Assembly: GCA_003978455.1 (NCBI GenBank)
Contig: QNZT01000005.1
Coordinates: forward strand, 1-20,976
DNA: 20,976 bases
DNA from: Sulfurospirillum sp.
Lineage (GTDB): Bacteria; Campylobacterota; Campylobacteria; Campylobacterales; QNZT01
Reading direction: 5' to 3'
Shown here: piece by piece, positions 7,916 through 13,655 of the stretch
Numbering within the stretch: the first letter of the stretch is position 1
Layout: each line of letters starts with the position of its first letter
Program-made: the position numbers and the translations under genes
Notes under the pieces: generated by a model
What the model saw: only the letters and a program-made list of their open reading frames with translations
Database searches by the model: none
Told to the model about the DNA's origin: nothing

Positions 7916-8068
7916 ATGAAAGTATTGGAAAAAATAGATAAAACTGTTAAAAATACTAAATTTGAAAAGAAAGATTGGGTTGAACTTTTGCTTGAACGCC
8001 GACTCAAAGCATCTCATGAAAAGTCTTATCTGTTGCAAGACGAACAAAAAAACAGACCAAAATCCTGA
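7916..8068 (+). CDS. Small basic/charged hypothetical protein, 50 residues
   Basis: This short frame has its own signals: TATAAT at 7882-7887 and a strong AAGGAGA ribosome site six bases before the ATG. The product is highly charged (MKVLEKIDKTVKNTKFEKKD at the start, then WVELLLERRLKAS), predicted as one or two amphipathic helices with no membrane segment, no cysteine and no recognised domain. Its base composition is more AT-rich than the flanking genes, which can mark recent arrival or a small regulatory protein. It could be an antitoxin-like or adaptor peptide, but no partner toxin is next to it, and I do not assign a function. The stop codon overlaps a short direct repeat just ahead of the next promoter. 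Confidence 0.65.
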   Translation: MKVLEKIDKTVKNTKFEKKDWVELLLERRLKASHEKSYLLQDEQKNRPKS

Positions 8069-8093
8069 TGCTAACTACAAATAACTGATGCTA
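8065..8093 (+). repeat. Two copies of CTGATGCTA, 20 bp apart, at the peptidase promoter
   Basis: CTGATGCTA occurs at 8065-8073 and at 8085-8093. The second copy runs into the TATAAT at 8092-8097. A 20-bp period, about two helical turns, could be a repressor operator, though chance is possible for repeats this short. Confidence 0.3.
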
Positions 8094-8097
8094 TAAT
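8092..8097 (+). promoter_or_regulatory. TATAAT -10 element placed for a leaderless transcript
   Basis: A perfect TATAAT ends five bases before the ATG at 8103, so the expected transcript would begin at or next to the start codon. No Shine-Dalgarno sequence is present. This mirrors the arrangement ahead of the SDR gene at 3578. Confidence 0.5.
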
Positions 8098-8102
8098 AGG
8101 GT

Positions 8103-8723
8103 ATGTTAAAAACCCTGTTATACATCGCACTGCTTCTTCGCTCCCTTTGTGCCGATAGTGCACAACCTGCCATCTTGCCCATCACACCTGATATCGCTGC
8201 AGAGATGATCGCCGGCGGCTCCTATCATGAAGGGTGCCCTGTACCGCTTGCGAAACTGCGCTATCTCCGTATCCGTTATCATGATCTGCAGGATCGGACA
8301 AAAGAGGGTGCATTGATCGTTCATGAAGATGTGGCAGCTGAGGCGGCTGAGATATTTGAAGTTTTGTACAGAGAGGGATTTCCCATCGCCGGGATGGAGC
8401 CGGTGAGTCACTTTAAAGGGGATGACGAAGCGTCGATGCGTGCCGACAACACTTCCGCTTTCAACTGCCGCTATATCGCCGGTACGAAAAAGTTTTCAAA
8501 ACACAGTTACGGAAAAGCGATCGATATCAATCCGCTTCTGAACCCCTGTGTGCAAAAAACCACCTTCTCCCCGACCAATGCCGCAGCCTATCTCAACCGG
8601 CACCGAAAACTACCCGGCATGATCCATAAAGATGACTTTATCGTGCATCTGTTTCAAAAACACGGCTGGAAATGGGGCGGTAACTGGCACTCCCTGAAAG
8701 ATTACCAGCACTTTGAGAAGTGA
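8103..8723 (+). CDS. Exported M15-family peptidase (D-alanyl-D-alanine carboxypeptidase/VanY-like)
   Basis: This 206-residue protein has an N-terminal signal peptide (MLKTLLYIALLLRSLCADS) and then a zinc peptidase domain. Zinc and catalytic motifs are clear: SKHSYGKAIDINP near residues 136-148 (the HxxxxxxD pair) and WGGNWHSLKDYQHFE near the C-terminus (the final zinc histidine). M15 enzymes cleave peptide cross-links or D-Ala ends in the cell wall; the M15C subgroup also includes phage endolysin-like L-Ala-D-Glu peptidases. With a signal peptide and no phage genes nearby, a periplasmic peptidoglycan role is likely. The signal peptide begins right at the 8103 ATG, which supports that start despite the missing ribosome site. 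It ends six bases from the convergent gene at 8730. Confidence 0.85.
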   Translation: MLKTLLYIALLLRSLCADSAQPAILPITPDIAAEMIAGGSYHEGCPVPLAKLRYLRIRYHDLQDRTKEGALIVHEDVAAEAAEIFEVLYREGFPIAGMEPVSHFKGDDEASMRADNTSAFNCRYIAGTKKFSKHSYGKAIDINPLLNPCVQKTTFSPTNAAAYLNRHRKLPGMIHKDDFIVHLFQKHGWKWGGNWHSLKDYQHFEK

Positions 8724-8729
8724 AGTGTG

Positions 8730-9110
8730 TTACAGCCCGAAAAAGTCGTGTACATATTTCTGCGCCGATAGCGTGTTCAGGGGGATCTGTTTGAGTGTCT
8801 CGTTTTTGTCGTTGACGACGATGAGGGTGTTGCCTTCGCGTCTGAGGTATTTTTCACCCCAGTCTTTTTCGAGATTGTCGAGGACTTTGTAGACTTCGGC
8901 GTTGGAAGGTTCTATCTTTTTGTTTGTATTCGTATCGCGGATGAACAGTCCGCTCATCTTCTTTTCGATTTTGTAGGGGATGTACGGTTTGAGTTGTGCA
9001 TAGACCTGCCTGTCACGCTTCTGGGGCTGTCCGTTGATAAAAGCGACAAGTGCAATCAGTAAAAAACCCAATCCCAGCGCGATACCCAGATACTTGCTAT
9101 ATTTTTGCAT
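8730..9110 (-). CDS. Membrane-anchored hypothetical protein
   Basis: This 126-residue protein has one transmembrane helix near the N-terminus (about residues 7-26, YLGIALGLGFLLIALVAFIN) and then a soluble, charged region of about 95 residues that would face the periplasm. No cysteine, heme or metal motif is visible, and I do not recognise the family. The start at 9110 has AGAGGATT shortly upstream on the reverse strand. It converges on the peptidase gene with only six bases between the stops, and no terminator hairpin is seen in that gap. Its upstream side borders the MITE-like element. Confidence 0.7.
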   Translation of the reverse strand: MQKYSKYLGIALGLGFLLIALVAFINGQPQKRDRQVYAQLKPYIPYKIEKKMSGLFIRDTNTNKKIEPSNAEVYKVLDNLEKDWGEKYLRREGNTLIVVNDKNETLKQIPLNTLSAQKYVHDFFGL

Positions 9111-9131
9111 AGTGAATCCTCTTTTCTTATT

Positions 9132-9245
9132 GAACCCTCTGAATAATGTACTGCTTGAACAACATCTGCAGCGGTAGGGTCAAAACGGAGTTTTGGGATA
9201 CCCGCCGTGAAGCCGTTTGAGAGAAGTAAATTATTCAGAGGGTTC
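9132..9245. mobile_element. MITE-like element with 16-bp perfect terminal inverted repeats
   Basis: The arms GAACCCTCTGAATAAT (9132-9147) and ATTATTCAGAGGGTTC (9230-9245) are perfect reverse complements, enclosing 82 bases with no coding frame. TATT lies directly outside both ends (9128-9131 and 9246-9249), as expected for a 4-bp target-site duplication. The interior can form partial stems (for example GGGATACCC). Total length of 114 bp fits a non-autonomous miniature element moved by a transposase elsewhere in the genome; the terminal sequence looks IS5-like, which is an impression only. It lies between the two divergent units starting at 9110 and 9362. Confidence 0.7.
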
Positions 9246-9283
9246 TATTGTCGGTACTTTATCAGATTTAGGGTAAAATCTGA

Positions 9284-9297
9284 TTGATACAAGTCAA
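9284..9297 (+). promoter_or_regulatory. FNR-type box upstream of the siroheme decarboxylase gene
   Basis: TTGAT-ACAA-GTCAA differs at one position from the FNR consensus TTGAT-N4-ATCAA. Its centre is 29.5 bases before a -10-like TAAGAT (9320-9325), which puts it at about -41.5, the class II activator position. The MITE-like element ends 38 bases upstream and does not touch the box. Confidence 0.7.
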
Positions 9298-9361
9298 AAA
9301 GAGTATCTCCCCATTTGGGTAAGATTCTCTTTTACAATTCATCAAGCACAAAAGGTTTATT

Positions 9362-10381
9362 ATGTCCGAAGCGTTGACAGCAGAGTTACTCTCTATTATC
9401 CAGAAAAATTTCCCACTGACCAAACATCCGTATGCAGAGATTGCGGCACAAATGGGTATCAGTGAGGAGGAGGTGCTGGCAGCACTGCGTAAAGAGAAAG
9501 AGAATTCGATCATCCGCCAGATCTCACCGATCTTCGATACGAAACGACTGGGATACAGCTCTTCGCTCGTCGCTTTCATGATGGATGAAGATAAGATCGA
9601 CGATGCGGTTGCGCTGATCAACTCCCATCCGGGTATCTCACACAACTATGAGCGTGACCATGATTTCAACATATGGTTTACGCTGGCAGTACCGCCGGAC
9701 AGCAAACTGGGGCTGGAGAAGACAGTCGAACTTCTGGCGCAAAAGACAGGTGCGAAAGATGCGATCATCCTGCCGACGCTGAAGATGTTCAAGATCGCTG
9801 TCAAACTCAACACCACCGGTAAAGATGCCAAAAAAGAGAAAGTCGCGAAACGCAGATATAAAGAGATCGAACTAACACCGTTTCATCAAGAAGTGATTCG
9901 ACACACGCAGTACGATCTTCCTGTTACAGAGGATCCTTTTGCCGAAGTGGTGGAGAAGCTGGGTATCACACACGAGAGACTCTTCGATACACTTCATGAA
10001 CTGCAGGAAGCAGGTGTCATGAGACGTTTTGCCGCGATACTCAACCACCGTAAAGCGGGATTTAACGCCAACGCGATGGTCGTTTGGGATGTCGATCCCG
10101 ACAAAGGAGAAGAGATCGGCAAAAAAGCGGCGGAGTTTTCGGCGGTGAGCCACTGTTATCTGCGTCCCAAATATGAGAACTGGCCCTACAACCTTTTTAC
10201 GATGGTGCACGGCAAAACGACCGAAGAGACCAATGCGATCATCGCGTCGATAGCCGATGAGATAGAACACAAACAGAAGCGACCGCTCTACTCCACGAGG
10301 GAGTTCAAAAAAGTGCGTATCAAATACTACACACCCGAGTTTTCGGCGTGGGAAGAGAAAATGACAGGAGATGTTTCATGA
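9362..10381 (+). CDS. Siroheme decarboxylase, fused two-domain NirDL/NirGH (AhbAB) type
   Basis: This 339-residue protein contains two tandem AsnC/Lrp-like modules. The first (about residues 1-150) has an N-terminal winged-helix part and the HNYERDHDFNIWFT segment; the second (about 165-335) has a second winged helix (ITHERLFDTLHELQEAGVMR) and the signature SHCYLRPKYENWPYNLFTMV, which is diagnostic of NirD/L/G/H and AhbB proteins rather than transcription regulators. The known reaction is decarboxylation of siroheme to 12,18-didecarboxysiroheme, a step toward heme d1 or, in other organisms, heme b. With nirE and a NirF/cd1-like gene in the window, heme d1 is the likely product. Both halves in one chain resemble NirDL of Paracoccus-type systems. 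It overlaps the next gene by four bases (ATGA). Confidence 0.88.
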   Translation: MSEALTAELLSIIQKNFPLTKHPYAEIAAQMGISEEEVLAALRKEKENSIIRQISPIFDTKRLGYSSSLVAFMMDEDKIDDAVALINSHPGISHNYERDHDFNIWFTLAVPPDSKLGLEKTVELLAQKTGAKDAIILPTLKMFKIAVKLNTTGKDAKKEKVAKRRYKEIELTPFHQEVIRHTQYDLPVTEDPFAEVVEKLGITHERLFDTLHELQEAGVMRRFAAILNHRKAGFNANAMVVWDVDPDKGEEIGKKAAEFSAVSHCYLRPKYENWPYNLFTMVHGKTTEETNAIIASIADEIEHKQKRPLYSTREFKKVRIKYYTPEFSAWEEKMTGDVS

Positions 10382-10785
10382 AGATGTTTTTTACACTTGA
10401 AGCGGGCAATCTGACGATAGCTCTCTTTTTTCTGCTGATCGCGATCATCGTTGCGACACGTCCCTTTGTACGGACACAGGTGAAGAAGTTTATCCTTTTT
10501 ACCGTGATCACTGTTTTTGCTATTTTGATCGCCGGGCACTATATCATCACGACCGGGCGTATGGCGGAAGTCAAGACGGCATTTGCAGAGGGCAAGGAGG
10601 TCGAGTGCGAGAGCAGGCTGAACCGTAAAGCGGCACAGTCGGTTGTGGTGAGCAAAAAAACGGGCTGGAAACTGGAAGGGGATCTCTTTACCAATCCTAA
10701 CTTTACACGGACATTTCACACTGCCCGATGTATTGTCAAAGTCAAACCGAAGTTAGATCTTAAGAGCGCTGTGAAGCATCCCTGA
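10378..10785 (+). CDS. Two-helix membrane protein of unknown function
   Basis: This 135-residue protein starts at the ATG overlapping the stop of the siroheme decarboxylase (ATGA), with AGGAG seven bases upstream, so it is translationally coupled. Two hydrophobic helices lie at about residues 11-26 and 38-56, followed by a C-terminal region of about 80 residues with two cysteines (ECESR near 77 and ARCIVKV near 117) that would face one side of the membrane. No family is recognised. The pairing with a heme d1 enzyme suggests a role in tetrapyrrole maturation or nitrite reduction, but nothing in the sequence proves it. Confidence 0.65.
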   Translation: MKMFFTLEAGNLTIALFFLLIAIIVATRPFVRTQVKKFILFTVITVFAILIAGHYIITTGRMAEVKTAFAEGKEVECESRLNRKAAQSVVVSKKTGWKLEGDLFTNPNFTRTFHTARCIVKVKPKLDLKSAVKHP

Positions 10786-10899
10786 TCGCTTTGTCGATAT
10801 CTTCCGGACAGCATCCTCCTGATCTGATCCGGCAAAATGGTTCGAAAATTTCATGAGGAGATTGTGATATGAGGATACCGGGCAGAGGGATCTGCCCGA
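10760..10899 (-). pseudogene. Possible 3' remnant of a gene (cysteine-rich tail)
   Basis: On the reverse strand a start-less open frame ends with TAA at 10760-10762 and reads like a real protein tail: PLPGILISQSPHEIFEPF, then CRIRSGGCCPEDIDKA and IRDASQRS. It has no ATG, GTG or TTG start before it runs into the csp gene. It overlaps the hairpin after csp and the last 26 bases of the convergent gene. I read it as a possible truncated gene end; a chance open frame is the main alternative, and the parent protein is not identified. Confidence 0.3.
10879..10898 (-). terminator. Hairpin downstream of csp
   Basis: A perfect 8-bp GC-rich stem (CGGGCAGA, loop GGGA, TCTGCCCG) begins 11 bases beyond the csp stop codon on the reverse strand. 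No strong T run follows on either strand, so it may stabilise the csp 3' end or terminate only partly. Confidence 0.5.
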
Positions 10900-10908
10900 T
10901 GGGAATGG

Positions 10909-11127
10909 TTACAGACCTGTAACGTTTTCGGCTTGTGGACCTTTTTCGCCTTGTCCGACTTCGAAAGTCACTTTTTGACCATCGTTGAGTGAGACACGGT
11001 CATAACCGTTGCTGTTGATTTGACGAAAGTGTACAAATACATCTTTGCTGCCGTCTTCGGGTTCGATAAATCCAAAACCTTTTTCGCTGTTAAACCATTT
11101 TACTGTTCCGTTTACTAATTCTGCCAT
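10909..11127 (-). CDS. Cold-shock domain protein (CspA family)
   Basis: This 72-residue protein is a single cold-shock domain of normal length. The RNA-binding motifs are intact: GTVKWFNSEKGFGFIEPEDG includes RNP1 (KGFGFIEP), and VFVHF is RNP2. Such proteins bind single-stranded RNA and act as RNA chaperones in the cytoplasm. AAAGGATT lies a few bases before the ATG on the reverse strand. A -10-like TACAAT on the reverse strand (11204-11209) would give a leader of about 70 bases, which includes a small hairpin. The gene is monocistronic. Confidence 0.95.
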   Translation of the reverse strand: MAELVNGTVKWFNSEKGFGFIEPEDGSKDVFVHFRQINSNGYDRVSLNDGQKVTFEVGQGEKGPQAENVTGL

Positions 11128-11149
11128 TGAGAATCCTTTTTGTTGAATA

Positions 11150-11167
11150 CACTTTATCGCTAAAGTG
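11150..11167 (-). promoter_or_regulatory. Hairpin in the csp 5' leader
   Basis: A 7-bp perfect stem (CACTTTA, loop TCGC, TAAAGTG on the + strand) lies just upstream of the csp ribosome site. Structured leaders control csp translation in other bacteria; whether this one does is unknown. The stretch from 11168 to 11384 otherwise shows no gene. Confidence 0.35.
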
Positions 11168-11384
11168 GTTGAAAATCTAATAATAAGTCCGATATTTAGG
11201 TGAATTGTACTGTTAACGAGGAGTCATCAATATAAAGCATACTAAAGATGTAACTAGAATCATCTTTCATAGCGGTGAGTATAGCTGAAGAAGCTTCAAC
11301 GAATATAAAAGCCTTTTATAGCTTTTTCTCCTTGTCTGGAACTGGAAGGCTTTGCCTCCGGCATACGTGACCGAAGATACTGTC

Positions 11385-12587
11385 TCAAATCCTCAAATCC
11401 CTCTTCTTATACCCTGCATTGACTTTTAGTTCCAGTCCCAGCCGGTAGAAGCGGGTGATCGCTTTTTTGAGCAGATAGGCGAGATAGCCTTCTACTTTGA
11501 TGGTGTTGTAGAGGATGCCGAGTGCATAGGTGCCTCCGAGTGCGATAAATACACCGTCGATTTTGGCGGAGAATGGGGCGGGTGTTTTGCCTCTCTCCTT
11601 CTGCTCGATATAGGTTGCCACATACGCTGCACTTTTTTCCGCGGTCTGGGCTGTCGGCGGCAGGATATTTCCTTTGTTGTCCTTGATCTCGGTGCAGTCT
11701 CCTACGGTGAAGAGGTCGGGATAGTTTTTGACCATGAGGTGTGCATCGGGGATGATCTGCCCGATGCGGTTTTTCTCTGTGTCGAGTGTGGCTGTCAGGT
11801 CGGCTGCTTTGATGCCTGCGGTGAAGATGATAAAGTCGAAGTCCAGTTTTGTGCCGTCTTTGAAGGTGATGTTGCGTTCGCCGATCTGCGATATAAATGC
11901 GTCGGTATAGAGTTCTATGCCGAGTTCATGAAGTCTCTTTCGCGCTTTGTCGATGATGTAGGGATGCATACCGGGAAGTATGGTCGGTGCTGCGTCGATG
12001 AGGGATATCTTGAGACGGCGGCTGCAGCGGGCGAGTATCTTTTCGTACCGTTTGAGGGTGTGTGCCATCTCCGCCGCGATCTCGACGCCGCTGAGTCCCG
12101 CTCCTGCTATGGCGATATGCAGGTCGCCGGCGCGTTTGAATGTTTTGTTTTGCAGTTTGTCTGCGAGTCTCTTCTCAAATGCCTGCCGGAAAGCGAATGC
12201 TCTTTGAATATCTTTGATACCGTGGGTATGCTCCTTGAGCCCTTCGATAAAGGTAAAAAAGTTGGTTTGGGCACCGACGGCGAGGATGGCATAGTCGTAG
12301 TGATAGCTGCCGGTTTCGGTGATGATGGTTTTGTTTGCCGCATCGATCTGTGTGACGTTCTCCTGTACGAAAGTGATCTGATCTCCCAGACCGCGGGTGA
12401 AACTTTCGAGGTCGACGGCGATGTCGGACATGTCAAATCTGCCTGCGATATAGCCGTACACTTCTGTCTGCATATAATGGTAGGGGTTTTTGTCTATCAG
12501 GATGATACGGTGAGGGGTGTTTTTGCAGAGCAGTTCCGCCGCTCTCAGACCGCCGTATCCTGCTCCGATGATGACTATGGTTTTCAT
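11385..12587 (-). CDS. ndh: Type II NADH:quinone oxidoreductase (NDH-2) family flavoprotein
   Basis: This 400-residue FAD protein has the N-terminal FAD-binding motif IIGAGYGGLRAAEL, the NAD(P)H-binding motif IAGAGLSGVEIAAEMA near residue 155, and the C-terminal FAD contact TVGDCTEI. The last 40 residues are basic and amphipathic (LLKKAITRFYRLGLELK), as in NDH-2 proteins that attach to the inner face of the membrane. It would pass electrons from NADH to quinone without pumping protons. The 12587 start is chosen over the in-frame one at 12635 because MKTIVIIGAGYGG is the family N-terminus and AAAAGGA precedes it. A sulfide:quinone oxidoreductase relative is less likely because its redox cysteines are missing. 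The 65-bp repeat lies in its leader. Confidence 0.85.
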   Translation of the reverse strand: MKTIVIIGAGYGGLRAAELLCKNTPHRIILIDKNPYHYMQTEVYGYIAGRFDMSDIAVDLESFTRGLGDQITFVQENVTQIDAANKTIITETGSYHYDYAILAVGAQTNFFTFIEGLKEHTHGIKDIQRAFAFRQAFEKRLADKLQNKTFKRAGDLHIAIAGAGLSGVEIAAEMAHTLKRYEKILARCSRRLKISLIDAAPTILPGMHPYIIDKARKRLHELGIELYTDAFISQIGERNITFKDGTKLDFDFIIFTAGIKAADLTATLDTEKNRIGQIIPDAHLMVKNYPDLFTVGDCTEIKDNKGNILPPTAQTAEKSAAYVATYIEQKERGKTPAPFSAKIDGVFIALGGTYALGILYNTIKVEGYLAYLLKKAITRFYRLGLELKVNAGYKKRDLRI

Positions 12588-12603
12588 GAAGTATCCTTTT
12601 AAG

Positions 12604-12668
12604 TAACGCTGTGTTCTGCTTAACGCAGCGCTCACACGCAGATAAACTGCGCTTAAATTTTCTTAACG
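12604..12668 (-). repeat. 65-bp structured repeat, copy A, ahead of ndh
   Basis: Read on the reverse strand this 65-base segment aligns without gaps to 15051-15115 with 54 identical positions. It can form a first hairpin (GCGCAG with CTGCGT) and a second one (CTGC with GCAG). It ends 16 bases before the ndh start codon, so it would be in that gene's mRNA leader if transcribed. Confidence 0.7.
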
Positions 12669-12764
12669 TAATGGCATTAGATTATATCTTTTTAACTCTC
12701 TTGCACTATAATCGTCATTCTGCTTCAAAAGATCAGTTTAAATAGGATAAAAAAACACTTATTA

Positions 12765-12778
12765 TTGACATAAGTCAA
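12765..12778 (+). promoter_or_regulatory. FNR-type box upstream of the five-gene cluster
   Basis: TTGAC-ATAA-GTCAA is a perfect palindrome with the FNR-type TTGAY-N4-RTCAA form. Its centre lies exactly 29.5 bases before a -10-like TATAGT (12801-12806), giving the -41.5 activator position. Confidence 0.75.
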
Positions 12779-12835
12779 TGCAATATTCACAAAAAGAGAA
12801 TATAGTAATAGCCGGTAAGTGAAATTAGGATTGTC

Positions 12836-13282
12836 ATGTACGAAATAGTTATATTTACACATATTGTCGCTGCAGCAACGTGGATTGGCGGCTCCATGCT
12901 ACTTTTTGTCCTGGGTATCACACTCAGGGATAAAGAGGCACAAAAAGTAGTCTACTTTTACATAGGCCCTCTCTATGGCTATTTTGAAGCCGTAGTGCTG
13001 GTGATTTTGTTATTGACCGGAACCTATATGTATATTGTCAATGGTTTTCATGACAATCCCGGAAAATTTACCTACGAACTTGGGTACTATATGCACGTAA
13101 AGATCGCGCTTGTTGCGCTGATTACGCTTGCGACTATAGTACACATGTTCGTATCACTGAAAAGTAACGGACGTGATAAGACGCTGAAGGAGAAGATTTT
13201 GGCGCGGGGTACATCTCTGTTGATCTTTTCTCTCAATTTTGTCATCCTCTGGCTGGCAATACAGATTCGAAATATTTTATAG
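12836..13282 (+). CDS. CopD-like four-helix membrane protein, possible heme b binder
   Basis: This 148-residue integral membrane protein has four helices, at about residues 3-29, 44-70, 83-107 and 124-146. The N-terminal FTHIVAAATWIGGSML resembles the HxxxaxxWiGG segment of CopD-type and related small membrane proteins. Membrane-embedded histidines H9, H87 and H103 could ligate heme b or copper. It is the first gene behind an FNR-type promoter; its stop overlaps the ribosome site (AGGAG) of the next gene. A copper-transport role is not shown, and an electron-transfer subunit or quinol-facing cytochrome for the neighbouring 12-helix protein is equally possible. Confidence 0.7.
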   Translation: MYEIVIFTHIVAAATWIGGSMLLFVLGITLRDKEAQKVVYFYIGPLYGYFEAVVLVILLLTGTYMYIVNGFHDNPGKFTYELGYYMHVKIALVALITLATIVHMFVSLKSNGRDKTLKEKILARGTSLLIFSLNFVILWLAIQIRNIL

Positions 13283-13292
13283 GAGTATGGTT

Positions 13293-13652
13293 ATGCTGGA
13301 TATCAATAAGCTTGAAAAACCTGCGGATGCGAAAGAGTTTCATCCGGAAGGGGCGACGGTGCCTTTTTATGAGTATAAAGTGGGTGAAGGAAGAGTGATA
13401 GAGTTCGATACCTCCGAGTGCGGACCTCCGGAGCCGATGGTCAATGCGATGATCGCGCTGCAATTTGTCGATCCAGATACTTCGGTAGTGATGATCAACC
13501 ATAAAAAACCGATGGGGCTTCTGGGGAAAATCGAGGATAACTACAATATCCAGGATATCAAGATGCCTGACGGAAAAGTGAAACTGCTCTTTACCTATAA
13601 AGAGGGTGCGAGTGAGAAAGCGGATTTGAACGACGCTAGCTGTCACGGGTAA
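13293..13652 (+). CDS. DUF2249-like small soluble protein
   Basis: This 119-residue cytoplasmic protein has a pattern like DUF2249: an acidic FDTSECGPPEPMVNAM segment followed by VVMINHKKPMGLLGKIEDNY, corresponding to the family's HxPxxL region. DUF2249 proteins share a TusA-like fold and often sit beside nitric oxide or hemerythrin-related genes; their biochemistry is poorly known. The C-terminus ends ASCHG, with Cys and His residues that might bind metal or sulfur. ATG 13293 is preferred because AGGAG (13281-13285) lies seven bases away; the in-frame ATG 13287 is too close to it. The next gene begins three bases after its stop. Confidence 0.6.
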   Translation: MLDINKLEKPADAKEFHPEGATVPFYEYKVGEGRVIEFDTSECGPPEPMVNAMIALQFVDPDTSVVMINHKKPMGLLGKIEDNYNIQDIKMPDGKVKLLFTYKEGASEKADLNDASCHG

Positions 13653-13655
13653 GAG

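Noticed and set aside
9132..9245. Integron attC site
   Set aside because: The ends lack the GTTRRRY core and no integrase or cassette array is present; perfect long terminal repeats with a duplication fit a MITE better.
10820..10856. A 33-codon ATG frame on the reverse strand beginning MKFSNHFAG
   Set aside because: It has no ribosome site and an alternative frame of the same bases reads more like protein; too short to support.
11739..12602. A 287-codon open frame on the + strand, opposite ndh
   Set aside because: The reverse-strand frame has clear FAD and NAD motifs and a ribosome site; the + strand product is cysteine-rich without a recognisable pattern and is a mirror of the ndh codons.
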